From Sapria himalayana (Eukaryota; Streptophyta; Magnoliopsida; Malpighiales; Rafflesiaceae): a stretch of DNA of 64,000 nt. Below the pieces are notes generated by a model. The model worked only from the letters and a program-made list of their open reading frames with translations. It searched no databases and had not been told where the DNA came from. The position numbers and the translations under genes were made by a program. Every line of letters begins with the position of its first letter. Within the stretch, counting starts at the first letter, position 1. The stretch is taken from NCBI GenBank assembly GCA_029783825.1, contig JAREIK010002454.1:91998-155997 (forward strand), written 5' to 3'. Positions 13,201 to 27,000 of this stretch are shown in pieces.

Positions 13201-15872
13201 AATTATTAATAAGATAAATATTGTTTAAAATTTATTTTCAAAACCAAAAATGATTTAAAATCAAAGTGAAATATTTTAAGAAATATTAATTTTAAATTTT
13301 TAAATTTTTGTATCCATTTATAAGCCTATATATTTTTTGATGAAAAATAAATTATTTATATTATATTTGTCTCACTATTAATTTATTTTTTAATTTATAT
13401 TTCTATAAAAAAACTAATAAATAATTAAAATGTATATATAAAATTATAATGAATACTAATAAAAATGAGATTTATGATTAATTATTTAGGGTATACCTAT
13501 TTAATGGTTTAAGTTTATTGTGGTTTTGGGGTTAATGAGTTTATTGCTTTATATGTTTACACATTTAGGTGTTTATAGATTTTATTTAATCAATGAAATA
13601 ACAAAAAAATTATTTTAATGAATTTTCGTGATTTTCAAAGGTTATAACCTTTAAAAATATAATAATTTTTTAATAGTTCTAAAATATGAATACAATACTT
13701 TGTTATGATAATCTTATTAATTATATTTGTTGTAGATTCAATATAAAAAAATGTATTAATATATATTATAAAATTGATCAAAAAATAAATTAATAAACTA
13801 TTTTTAATAAGATAGATATTAATTAAAAATAATGTATTATTATTTTTATAAGCTTTTTTTTTCATAAAAAATAATGTATTTAAATTATATCTGCCTCACT
13901 CATTATTTATTTTGTAGTTAATATTTCTATCAAAATAAACTAAAAATAATTAAAATGAATATCTAAACTTATAATGAATACAAATAAAAATGAGATTTAT
14001 TATTTATTATTTAGGTTCTATAAGTTTAATGGTTTAAGTATTTAGGGGGTATTGGGGTTTAGGAGTCTAGAGATTTAAATGTTTAGTCATTTAGTGGTTT
14101 ATTAGTTTTATTTAAATAATAAAATAATAAAAAAAAATTTTGGTGATTTTTTATCATTTTAGATGTTTATAACTTTTGAAAATATAATAATTTTAAATTT
14201 TTTTCAAATGTAAATATAATATTTAGTTATAATAATCTTAATAATTATAAGACATTTAAATTCAATATAAGTAATTTTATTGTTAGATATTATAAAATTT
14301 ATCAAATAATAAATTAATAAACTATTCTTAATAAGATTGATAGCAATTAAAATATAATTGCAAAAACTATATATAATGATTCAAAATCAAAGTAAAATAT
14401 ATTACTAGCTAATAATTTTTTGTTTTAAATTTTTACTTCTTTTTATAAGCATATATATTTTTTTGATTAAAAATAAATTATTAAAATTATATTTGTCTTA
14501 CTCATTATTTATTTTGTAATTGATATTTCTATAAAAAATAAACTAATAAATATTTAAAATGAATATTTAAAATTATAATGAATACAAATTAAAATGAGAT
14601 TTATGATTTATTATATATGGTATACCAGTTTAATGGTTTGATAATTTAGTGGTTTATAGGTTTTATTTATATAATAAAAATTTAAAATTCTATTTTTGAT
14701 TTTTCTAATTTTCAAATGTTATAACCTTTGAAATAAAATAATTTTTAAAATATTTTGAAATGTGAATACCATCTATAATTATATTAATCTTACTAATTAT
14801 ATATCATATAAATTCAATTTAAATAATTTTAATGATAGATATTATAATAATGATGAAAAATTAAATTAATAAACTATTATTAATTATATAGATATTAATT
14901 AAAATATATTTACATAACACAAAATGATTCAAAATCAAATCAAAATATATTACTAAATAATAATATTTAAAATTTAAAAATTTCCTTCTTTTTATAAAAA
15001 TAAATTATTTAAATAATATATGTCTCACTAGAAATTTATTTTGTAATTAATTTTTCTAAAAAATTAAACTATAAATAATTAAAATGAATATTTAAAATTA
15101 TAATAAATAAAAATAAAAATGAGATTTATTATTTATTGAGTAGTATATAGCTGTTAAAAGGTTTAAGTATTTACAGATTTCGTGATTTATTAGCTTACTG
15201 ATTTAAGTAAGTAGGCATTTAATGATCTATAGTTTTTATTTTAAAAATGAAATAACAAAAAATTTATTTTTTTTTATTTTTTCACATTTTCAAAGGTTAT
15301 AACCTTTGAAAATATAATAATTTTTAAATTTTTTTCAAATTGAATTAAATATTTAGTTATAATAATCATTATATTTATATATCATATAAATTCAATATAA
15401 ACTATTTTATTGATAAATATTCTAATAATGATCAAAAAATAAATTAATAATCTATTATTAATAAGATAGATATCAATTATAAAATAATTACAAAATTTAA
15501 AATGATTCAGAAGTAAAGCAAAATATATTACTATATAATAATTTTTTGTTTTGGATTTTTTTTAAAAGTTTATCTATATTATTTTGATGAAAAATAATTT
15601 ATATAAATTATATTTGTGTAACTCATAATTTATTTTGTAATTAATATTTATATAAAAATAAACAAATAAATAATTAAATTTGAATATTTAAAATTAAAAT
15701 GAAAAAAAAATAAAATTTATTCTTTATTATTTAGGATATACCGGTTTAATTTAAATTAGATCTATCACACTGATAATTTATTTTGTAATTAATATTTCTA
15801 TAAAAATAAACTGATAAATAATTAAAATAAAAATTAAAATTATACTGAATAATTAAAATAATTTATTTTGTT
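10231..15872 (+). repeat. Satellite array between insert 1 and module B
   Basis: About nine to ten forward monomers of both length classes. One unit near 10980-11260 is shortened, with only about 280 bp between palindromes, while its homologue at about 21750-22345 is full length. The last ~680 bp repeat the window's first 680 bp at an offset of 15192 bp. No genes are seen. Confidence 0.92.
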
Positions 15873-18308
15873 CCTCTCTCAACTCTAGAATGATTGCTAA
15901 TGCTCTAACCAAAATAATAGGATCTTTTACTTTATCTCTCTTATGTCTCATCATATTTGATGCTGAATTACTAGGCTATCAAAGGTAATTTGACTCATGT
16001 ACACTAACAGACTAAACCAAAGTTGTACCCCTATGTGTTGAAATAGCTAGTTGTTGAGGATGCTATTTATATTAATTATTGTAATTTCTTCTAAAATATC
16101 TATCATGCACACACTCAAAGCAATTTCTTTAAAACATAGTTCACCTCTAAAAAAATAACCCCCTTGTAGCCAATTAGAACAAACTAGCCCCAGGGGGGTT
16201 TCAGCAGGGCAAGAAGTATTGGTTCTCTTTCAATCTAGAATCAAAAAATTTATTTTATTGGCATGTCTAAGCCTTTTTTTAATATCCTCATGGATATGAA
16301 AATTATCATTTCTTTCTTTTTATATTAATTGAGTTATGTATACAAGCTCACAATACCCAAAGAGGCGTAAATGAATTATATTCAAATGTATAAAAGGTTT
16401 TAATCATTGCTCAAAATATTAGTCTTGCATATTGACAATTGAGGTCACAAATCAAAGGAAAAAGGCCTTTGTGATATTTGCAATCCCAAGAATTTTAGCT
16501 ATAGAAAGTTATAAAGAGTAGTACTCGAGTTTAACTATTTCTAGGGTCATGACTTTTGCTCTTGAGGAATGTCCAAAGTTACAATCATTCCTAGTGCAAT
16601 GACTTTGCAATATAATGATAAAATACAGAAGCTATGGTCATATCCAATACTGTGCCCCAGTATTATAGTGATTAAATATGTATTCATGATCATTCTTAGT
16701 GCCATAACAATATGTTCAATAGATGGACACAAGTTATGGCATTTTCTCATCGATATGATTTTTTGTTCTAGAGACAAAATATACAATCATGACAATTGCT
16801 AATGCTACAATAATCTAAAGCAAGAAAGAGACTGAATCCATAACTCACCCCTTGAGTCATGACTTTGTGTTACATATACAAAAAGAGAAATCAGTGACAT
16901 TCCTAAAAGTTGTGAATTTCAATTTAAATTTAACACTTAGTCATTTGATTATAAAAGTGCAAAACATGAGATTTAGGATTTAGGGTTTATGGGTTAGGGT
17001 TATAGTTTATGGTTTAAGGTTTAGGATTTAAAGTTTTGGGTTTATGGTTTTTTTTGTTTTTTTTTTGGAAAAACACGCTATATTTATCATTTAGGCACAC
17101 AACTTACAAGAGACTAAAAAGCTGACTAATTTAGGCCATCCCACCAAATCCTATGCACCTTAATGATTCCATGCATAAAATACATAAAAAAACATAATGC
17201 CTAATAATTCCAAGCATACGAATACAACTAAAACCACCTGGCATTCCCATACTTCAGAGTTGACATTGAGTCATTATGCCCACTACGTCCTTTCCATTGA
17301 GATTTGTCCAAGCCTTTTGGAGGAACCTGAATGATGCACCATATTAAAACTATACAAATATAAGATTGTGCATGTGTGTGACATGCAGCATCAAGCGTTT
17401 GCCTATGTCATTGCTATGCAATGGAATAAATGTAAAACTGAATACCCATAAATCCACAAGTCCATATCTACGGCACTTTGTCAATTCATTCTCACCTCTG
17501 AATTCCACATTCTTTTGCTCCAATGATCCTCAAAAGAATATCTCTTGGGGTATAATGCTTCCTCCTCGAGCTCCAAGTAGTGGTTGTATGTTGCACCGAA
17601 AAAATATCAAAAAATATGCATGCATCGGTGTGCATGTGTGATGAGGTCCATCTCATAGTCTAATTATCTATGCGTACAACCAATCTAGAATACAAGTAAA
17701 TTACAAAATGCTATAAATATGGGTCTTCTGCTCCCGGGAGTGTAGCATCGCCTAATGTGTACTTACAAAATGCATTAGTGGGCCCCACTAATGCATGCTA
17801 TAGAGAACAGACAAGATTATGTGTGTGAGTATGTCATGATCCATTTCTACAAGTACATGGTGTATACAAAGTCCAAAATACAAATAAGACTATAAACATA
17901 AACTACAAGTTTGAATCTTTCGCTCCCGTGTGGCTGGTCTGGACTCCATTGCTTACTGTCACTGCTTGGTGATGCTTCGGATTTTTCCAGCTCTCTAATT
18001 AATCATGGATTACCCGCTACTCCTGTTGGGCGACGGTTGGTTGCCCTTCTATGCTGCCTGATAGGGCTAGTGGGACCCACTCCTAGCTACTCATGGGTTT
18101 ACTCCCGACCACTTTGCTCGGTCTCGCAAGTTGTCTGAATTTTATCATTCCGGCTTTCTAGTGGGGCCCTCTACAAGCTGGTGGTCCATACTTCTGGCTG
18201 CTTCAAGGACTTGCTGGCCCTTCTAAATGCTACACCAAAATGGACAAGAATATATGCACGTGTGTACTGTGGTCAATCGTTAAGTGTGTGTGGTGCAGCA
18301 GTATCATA
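15873..18308 (+). repeat. 2.45 kb module, copy B
   Basis: Full-length homologue of module A at a constant offset of about 15.19 kb, differing by scattered substitutions and small indels (for example an extra AATTAGAACAAACTAG-like stretch near 16170 that A lacks). Ends at GCAGTATCATAG, where forward satellite resumes. The telomere-like patch is at 16972-17050. The TTG-initiated frames at 17366-17641 and 17911-18138 have the same lengths as in A, but the first of these is frameshifted in D, so coding is not supported. Confidence 0.88.
16972..17050 (+). repeat. Degenerate telomere-like patch in module B
   Basis: TTTAGGATTTAGGGTTTATG and following variants, at the same place as the patch in module A and followed by the same T-rich run. 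Confidence 0.75.
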
Positions 18309-19262
18309 GATTAGGAGTTTAGTAATTTAAGTATTTAGGTATTTTGTGGTTTATAGGTTTTATTTAAATAATTAAATAACAAAAAAATTATTTTTATGAT
18401 TTTTTCTCATTTTCAAGGTTATAACCATCGAAAATAATATAATTTTTAATTTTTTTTCAAATGTTAATAGAATATTTAATTATAATAATTATAAAAATTA
18501 AATATCATGTAAATTTAATATAAATAATTTTATTGATCGATATTATAATACTGATCATAAAATAGATTAATAACCTATTATTAATAAGATAGATATTAAT
18601 TAAAATATATTTGCAAAACCTAAAACAATTCAAAATCAAAGTAAAATATATTTCTAAATAATAATTTTTTATTTTTATTTTTTGATTCTTTTTATAAGCT
18701 TATAAATTTTTTTGATGAAGATAAATTATTTAAATTATATTTGTCTCATTCATAATTTTATTTTGCAATTAATATTTCTATAAAAATAAACTAATAAATA
18801 ATTAAAATGAATATTAAAATTATAATGAATACAAATAAAAATCAGATTTATGATTAATTATTTAGGGTATACCGGATTAATGGTTTAAGTATTTAGGAGT
18901 TTAGGAGTTTAGTGATTTAAGTGTTTAGGCAATTAGTAGTTTATATGTTTTATTTAAATAATGAAATAACAAAATAATTATGTTTCAAATTTTTTATCAA
19001 TTATGAAGGTTATAACCTTTATAAATATAAAAATGTTTAAATTATGTGAATACAATATTTAGTTATAATAAACTTAATAATTATATATCATGTAAATTAA
19101 AAATAAACAATTTTATTGATAGATATTAATAAAATAAATATAAATATAAATATAATAATGATCAAAAAATAAATTAATAAACTATTATTTATTGATAGAT
19201 ATTTATATATTATTTATAAATACTTAAACCTTTAAAGATGTTTTAAATGTATAAGTATTTAA

Positions 19263-19295
19263 GGGTTTAGGGGTTTAGGGGTTTAGGGGTTTAGG
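19263..19295 (+). repeat. Perfect (TTTAGGGG)n tract, potential G-quadruplex
   Basis: G-runs at 19263-19265, 19270-19273, 19278-19281 and 19286-19289 are each separated by TTTA, and a further TTTAGG follows. This meets the usual four-run, short-loop G-quadruplex rule. Homologous positions in the other copies (about 4105-4125 and 52170-52205) have interrupted runs such as TTTTGGGGTTTAGG. Confidence 0.9.
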
Positions 19296-20343
19296 AGTTT
19301 AATGATTTAAGCATTTATGCATTTAGTAGTTGATAGGTTTTATATAAACAATAAAATAACATAAAATTTATTTTTGTGATTTTATCTCATTTTCAAAGAT
19401 GATAACCTTTAAAATAAAATAATTTTAAATAATTTTCAAATGTAAATATAATATTTAGTTATATTAATCTTAATAATTATATATCATGTAAATTCAATAT
19501 AAAAAATTTTATTGGTAAATATTCTAATAATGATTAAAGAATAAATTAATAATCTATTATCAATAAGATAGATATCAATTTAAATATAATTACAAAACCT
19601 AAAATGATTTAGAAATAAAGCAAAATATATTACTATATAATATTTTTTGTTTTGAATTTTTTTCTTTTAAAAAGTTTATCTATATTTTTTTGATGAAAAA
19701 TAATTATATAAATTATATTTGTTTAACTCAATTTATTCTGTAATTAATAATTATTTAAAAATAAATGAATAAATAATTAAGATTAATATTTTAAATTATA
19801 ATTAAAAAAATAATATTGAGATTTATTTTTTATTATTTAGGGTATACCTGTTTAAAATGATTATCAATTAGGGTTTTCGAGATTTATGAGTTATTGATTT
19901 AAGTATTTAGGCATTTAGTGGTTTATTGGATTTATTTAAACAATGAAATAACAAAAAAATTATTTTTGTTATTTTTTCACATTTTCAAAGGTTATAACAT
20001 TTGAAAATATAATAATGTCAAAATTTTTTTAAAATGTGAATACAATATTTAGTAATAATAATCATTATAATTATATATAATATAAACTAATTATAAATAA
20101 TTTTATTGATAGATATGATATCAATTATCAAAAAATAAATTAATAAACTATTATTAATATGATAGATATAAATTAAAATATAATTTCAAAACCTAAAATG
20201 ATTCAAAATCAAAGTAAAATTTATTACTAAATAATATTTTTTTGTTTTTAAATTTTTGTTCTTTTTATAAGATTATATTTTTTTTTATTAAAAGTAAATT
20301 ATTAATATTATATTTGTCTACCTAATTTTTTATTTTGTAATTA

Positions 20344-20366
20344 ATATATATATATATATATATATA
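20344..20366. repeat. (TA)n microsatellite
   Basis: Uninterrupted TA dinucleotides within a monomer where other copies read ATTAATATTTATATA; a local slippage expansion. Confidence 0.9.
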
Positions 20367-20444
20367 ATAAACTAATCAATATTTAAAATGAATATTTAAA
20401 ATTATAATGAATACAAATTAAAATGAGATTTAAGATTTATTATT

Positions 20445-21016
20445 GATGTATATGTAATTTATTTTTTGATAATCTATTTGTATAACCAAATATTTTTTAT
20501 TTTTTAATATTTTCATGTAAGTGTAGGAATGGAAATATTAAAAGGCTGGAAATGTAGTAGTAGCACAATAACGGAGGTTTCGCTGACCGGACAGTGGGCC
20601 GAAATTGGAACAGAGCCTGACCCATCTCATGACTGACCTGCTCCGGTTAAATGAACCGAGAGAAATTTTAATATAAAATGCTTTGTAATTTTATTTTTGG
20701 GTGGCTATTTTTGGACCCGTGGAATTGTTCATCATCTCTCTCTCTTCTCTCTGTGTGATTTATCGTGACTATTCTATGTGCTACATACTATAAGACAATT
20801 CTGTTGCTTTAATCTATAACGCATAAGCATTTTCTGGTCAATTTTGCTAGTCATACTGAGCGACTAACGAACAAAGTTATTTTCGATATTTATCTCACAT
20901 TTTTTGATTCTATCATTGATGGTTGCTGAATTCGGTTATATATATTGCTTGTTTTTTGTTGTTTCTGTGTCTCTGTATCTCAATCTCACTGGAAGCACAA
21001 TTGCCCAACAAATATA
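20445..21016 (+). repeat. ~570 bp non-satellite insert, copy 2
   Basis: Homologue of 9655-10230 at an offset of about 10.79 kb, in the same orientation and at the same point of the monomer (TTTATTATTGATGTA on the left, ATATATGGTATACCGG on the right). The identical junctions show that one insertion event was later duplicated with its flanks, not two independent insertions. Differences are mostly transitions (for example GACCGGACAGTGGGCCG for GACCGGATAGCGGGCGG). Confidence 0.75.
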
Positions 21017-24000
21017 TATGGTATACCGGTTTAATGGATCGATTATTTAGGGGTTTTGACGTTTAGGAGTTAAGTAATTTATGTTTTTAAACATTTAGTG
21101 GTATATAGGTTTTGTTTATATAATAAAAATAAAAAAATAAAAAAATAAAAAAATAAAAAAATAAAAATAAACATTTAGGAGTTAAGTAATTTTTTGAAAT
21201 GTGAATACCATGTATAATTATATTATTCTTATTAATTATATATCATATAAATTCAATATAAATAATTTTAATGATAGATATTATAATAATGATCAAAAAA
21301 TAAATTAATAAAATATTATTAATAATATAAATATTAATTAAAATATATTTACATAACACAAAATGATTCACAATCAAATAAAAATATATTACTAAATAAT
21401 AATATTTAATTTTTAAATTTTTCCATCTTTTTATAAGCTTATATTTTTTTATGATTAAAAATAAATTATTTAAATAATATATGTCTCACTCGAAATTTAT
21501 TTTGTAATTAATTTTTCTAAAAATTAAAATATAAATAATTAAAATGAATATTTAAAATTATAATAAATAGAAATAAAAATGAGATTTATTATTTATTAAG
21601 TAGTATAAAGCTGTTATAAGGTTTGTGTATTTAGGGGGTTCGGGTTTTATTAGCTACTAATTTAAGTAAGTAAAGATTTAGTGGTCTATAGGTTTTATTT
21701 AAAAAAGAAATAACAAAAAATTTATTTTTTGTATTCTTTCTCATTTTTTAAGATTATAACCTTTGAAAATATAATAATTTTTAAATTTTTTCATAAGTGC
21801 ATACAATATTTATTTATAATAATCATAATAATTATATATCATATAAATTCAATATAAACAATTTTATTGATAGATATTCTAATAATTATAAAAAAAAATT
21901 TTAAAAATCTATTATGAATAAAATTAATATAACATAAAATATAATATCAAAACCTAAAATGATTCAAAAGCAAAGCAAAATATATTACTTAATAATAATT
22001 ATTTATTTATAAATTTTTATTCTTTTTATAAGCTTATCTATTTTTTGATGAAAAATAATTTTTATAAATTATATTTTTAACTCATAATTTATTTCATAAT
22101 TAATATATATATATAAATAAAAAACTAAACAATCAAAATGAATTTTTTAAATTAGAATGAAAACAAATAAAAATGAGATTTATTAATTATTATTTAGGGT
22201 ATGCCCGTTTAAACAATTACCTATATAGGGGTATCGAGATTTTGTAGTTTAGTGATTTAAGTGTTTAGGCATTTAGTGATTTATACGTTTTATTTAAACA
22301 ATGAAATAATAAAAATATATATATATTTTTTGTTTTTTTAAATGTTCAAATATTATAATCTTTGAAAATATAATAATTTTAAAATTTTTTTCAAAAGTGA
22401 ATACAATATTTAGTTATAATAATTATTAAATCTATATATCATAAAACTATTTTTATTGATAAATATTCTAATAATGATCAAAAAATATATTAATAATCTA
22501 TTATTGATAAGTTAGATATCAATTAAAATATAATTACAAAACTTAAAGTGATTCAGAAACAAAGTAAAATATATTACTATATAATAATTTTTTATTTTTA
22601 ATTTATTTTTTCTTTTAAAAAGTTTATCTATATTTTTTTGTTGAAAAATTATTTATATAAATTATATTTGTCTAACTAATAATTTATTTTGTAATTAACA
22701 TTTATATAAAAATAAACAAACAAATAATTAAAATGAATATTTAAAATTATAATGAAAAAAATAAAAATAAGATTTATTATTTATTATTTAGGATATACCT
22801 GATTAAAAAATTTATCTATTTAGGGTTTTCGAGATTTAGAAGTTATTGATTAAAGTATTTAGGCATTTAATGGTTTATAGCTTTTATTTAAACAATGAAA
22901 TAACAAAAAATTTATTTTTGATATTTTTTCAAATTTGTAAATGTCATAACATTTGAATATATAATTATTTTAAAATTATTTAAAAATGTGAATACAATAT
23001 TTAGTAATAATAATTATTACACTATATATAATATAAACTAATATAAACAATTTTATTGATAATATTATATCAATTATCAAAAAATAAATTAATAAACTAT
23101 TATTAATATGATAGATATGAATTAAAATATAATTAAAAAACCTAAAATGATACAAAATCAAAGTAAAAATTATTACTAAATAATAATTTTTTTTAAGTTT
23201 TTGCATCATTTTATAAGCTTATATTTTTTATTGTTGAAAAATATATTATTTAAATTATATTTGTCCCTCATAATTTATTTTGTAATTAATATTTCTATAC
23301 ATTATTTAAATTATATTTAAGGTTTATGAGTTTAAAGTTTAGGTATTTAGGGGCTTCGGGGTTTAGGAGTTTAGAGAATTATGTATTTAGGCATTTAATG
23401 GTGTATAAGTTTTATTTAAACAATGATATAACAAAAAATTTATTTTTGTTATTTTTTCTCATTTTTTAAGGTTATAAACTTTGAAAATATAATAATTTTT
23501 TAAATTTTTTTTATGTGAATACTATATTAATTATGATAATCTTAAGAATTATATATCATGTAATTAAAATATAAACAATTATATTGAAATATATTATATT
23601 AATGATCAAAAAATAAATTAATAAACTATTATTAATAAGATAGATATTATTTTAAATATATTTGCAAAACGTAAATTTATTCAAAATCAAAATAAATATA
23701 TTACAAAATAATATTTTCTTTGATGTTTTGCTTCTTTTTATAAGTTTATATTTTTTGTTATTAAAAGTAAATTATTTAAATTATATTTGTCTTCCTCATA
23801 ATTAATTTATAATTTATAATTCTATAAAAATAAATTAATAAATAATTAAAATGAATATTTAAAATTATAATGAATACAAATAAAATAGAGATTTATTATT
23901 TATTATTCAGGATATCCTAGTTTAACGGCTTAAGTATTTAGGTGTTTTGGGGTTTAGTGATTTAAGTGTTTAGGCCTTTAGTGATTTATAGTTTTTATTT

Positions 24001-27000
24001 AAAGAATGAAAAAATAAAAAATTTAATTTTTTGATTTTTTTTTAATTTTTGAAGGTTATAACCATTGAAATTATAATAATTTTAAATTTTTTTTAAATGT
24101 GAATATAATATTCAGTAATAATAATCTTAATAATTATATATAATGTAATCTCAATAAAAATAATTTTATTAATAGATATTATAATAATGATCAATAAAAA
24201 ATTAATAAACTATTACTTATAAGAATGATATAAATTAAAATAAAAATGCAAAATCAAAAGTGATTCAAAATAAAAATAAAATATATTACTAAATAATAAA
24301 TTTTTGTTTTTAAAATTTTGCCTGTTTTTATAATGATATATATTTTTTGATGTAAAATAAATTATTTATATTAGATCTGTCTCACTAATAATTTATTTTG
24401 TAATTAATATTTCTATAAAAATAAACTGATAAATAATTCAAATAAAATTTAAAATTATAATTAATAAAAATTAAATTGAGATTTATGATTTTTTATTAAT
24501 GTACACATGTTTAATAGTTTAAGTATTTAGAGGTTTTGTCGTTTAAGAGTTTGCAATTTATGTTTTTAGGAAATTAGTGGTTTATAGGTTTTATATAAAA
24601 AAATAAAATAACAAATAAAGTTTCTATAATTTGTTATCATTTTCATAGGTTCTAACTTTGAAAATATAATAATATTTATGATATTTTGAAAAGTGAATAC
24701 AATATTTAGATATAATAATTTTAATAATTATATATCATAAAAATTCAATATAAACAATTTTATAGATAGATAATATAATAATGATCTAAATTTAAATTAA
24801 TAAACTATTAATAAAAAGATTGATATTTATTAAAAAATATTTACAAAACCGAAATTAATTCAAAATTAAAGTAAAATATAATACTGTATAATAATTTTTA
24901 ATTTTAAATTTTTACTTCTTTTATAAGCATATATTTTTTTTATTAAAAATAAATTAATTAAAATATAAATGTAGCTTTCATAATTTAATTTGTAATAAAT
25001 ATTTCGATAAAAATAAACAAATAAATAATTAAAATAAATATTTAAAATTATAATAAATAGAAATAAAATTTAGATTTATTAATTATTAAGTAGTATATAG
25101 CGGTTTAATGGTTTATGTATATAGGCATTTTAAGGTTTAGGAGTTTACTGATTTAACTATGTATGCATTTAGGGGTTTATAGGTTTTATTAAAAAATAAA
25201 ATAATAAAAAATTTATTTTTATTATTTGTTGTTATTTTCAAAGGTTATAACCTTTGAAAATATAATAATTTTTAATTTATTTTTAAATGTGAATACAATA
25301 TTTAGTTATAATAATCATTATATTTATATATCATATAAATTCAATATTAACAATTTTAATGATAAATATTCTAATAATGATCAAAAAATAAATTAATAAT
25401 CTATTATTAATAAGATAGATATCAATTAAAATATAATTACAAAACATAAAATGATTCAGAAGAAAAGCAAAATATATTACTATATAATAATTTGTTGTTT
25501 TGAAATTTTTTTTTCTTTTAAAAAGTTTATCCATATTTTTTGATAAAAATTAATTTATATAAATTATATTTGTGTAACTCATAATTTATTTTTTGATTAA
25601 TATTTATATAAAAATAAACAAATAAATAATTAAAATGAATATTTAAAATTATAATGAAAAAAAAATATTGAGATTTATTCTTTATTATTTTGGGTATACC
25701 AGTCTAATTTAAATTAGATCTGTCTCACTATTAAACTATTTTTTAATTAATATTTCTATAAAAATAAACTGATAAATAATTAAAATAAAAATTTAAAAAT
25801 ATACTGAATAAAAATTAAAATGAGATTTATGAATTATTATTAATGTATATCAGTTTAATATTTTAAGTATTTAAAAGTTTTTTCATTTATGACTCTAGCG
25901 ATTTATGTTTTTAGGCATTTAGTGGTTTATAGATTTTATTTAAACAATGAAATAACAAAAAAAAAATTTTTGTTATTTTTTTTACATTTTCAAAGATTAT
26001 AACCTTTAAAAATATAATAAGTTTAAATTTTTTAAAAATGTGAATACAATATTTAGTAATAATAATCATTATAATTATATATAATATAAACTAAATATAA
26101 ACAATTTTATTGATAGATATGATATCAATTATCAAAAAATAAATTAATATGCTATTATTAATATGATAGATATAAATTAAAATATAATTGCAAAACCTAT
26201 AAATATTCAAAATCCAAGTAAAATTTATTACTAAATAATAATTTTTTTTAGTTTTTGCTTCTTTTAATAAGCTTATATTTGTATCACTCATAATTTATTT
26301 TGTAATTAATATTTTAATAAATTATTTAAATTATATTTAAGGTTTACGAGTTTAAAGGTTTAAGTATTTAGGGGCTTTTGTGTTTAGGAGTTTAGAGGTT
26401 TAAGTGTTTGTGCATTTAGTGGTTTATAAGTTTTATTTAAACAATGATATAACAAAAAATTTATTTTTATTATTTTATTAATTTTTGAAGATTATAACCT
26501 TTGAAAATATAATAATTTTTAAATTTTTTTCAAATGTAAATATAATATTTACTTATAATAATCTTAATAATTATAAGTCATTTAAATTCAATATAAATAT
26601 TCACATTGCTAGATATTATAATAATGATCAAAAAAATTTTAATAAACTATTATTAATAAGATAGATATTATTTTAAATGTATTTGCAAAACGTAAATTTA
26701 TTCAAAATCAAAGTAAAATATATTATAAAATAATAATTTTTTTATAATTTTTCATTTTTTATAAGTTTATATTTTTTTATTAAAAATAAATTATTTAAAT
26801 TATATTTGTCTTCCTCATAATTTTTTTGTAATTTATAATTCTATAAAAATAAACTAATAAATAATTAAAATAAATATTTAAAATTATAATGAATACAAAT
26901 AAAATTGAGATTTATTATTTATTATTCAGGATATACAGGTTTAATGGTTTAAGTATTTAGGTGTTTTGGAGTTTATTCAATTAAGTGTTTATGCCTTAAG

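Larger units (their letters stand above)
18309..20444 (+). repeat. Satellite array between module B and insert 2
   Basis: Only about four monomers, including the truncated one at about 19012-19400. The equivalent interval after module A is about 4.4 kb longer, so monomers have been gained or lost between the higher-order copies. Confidence 0.9.
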
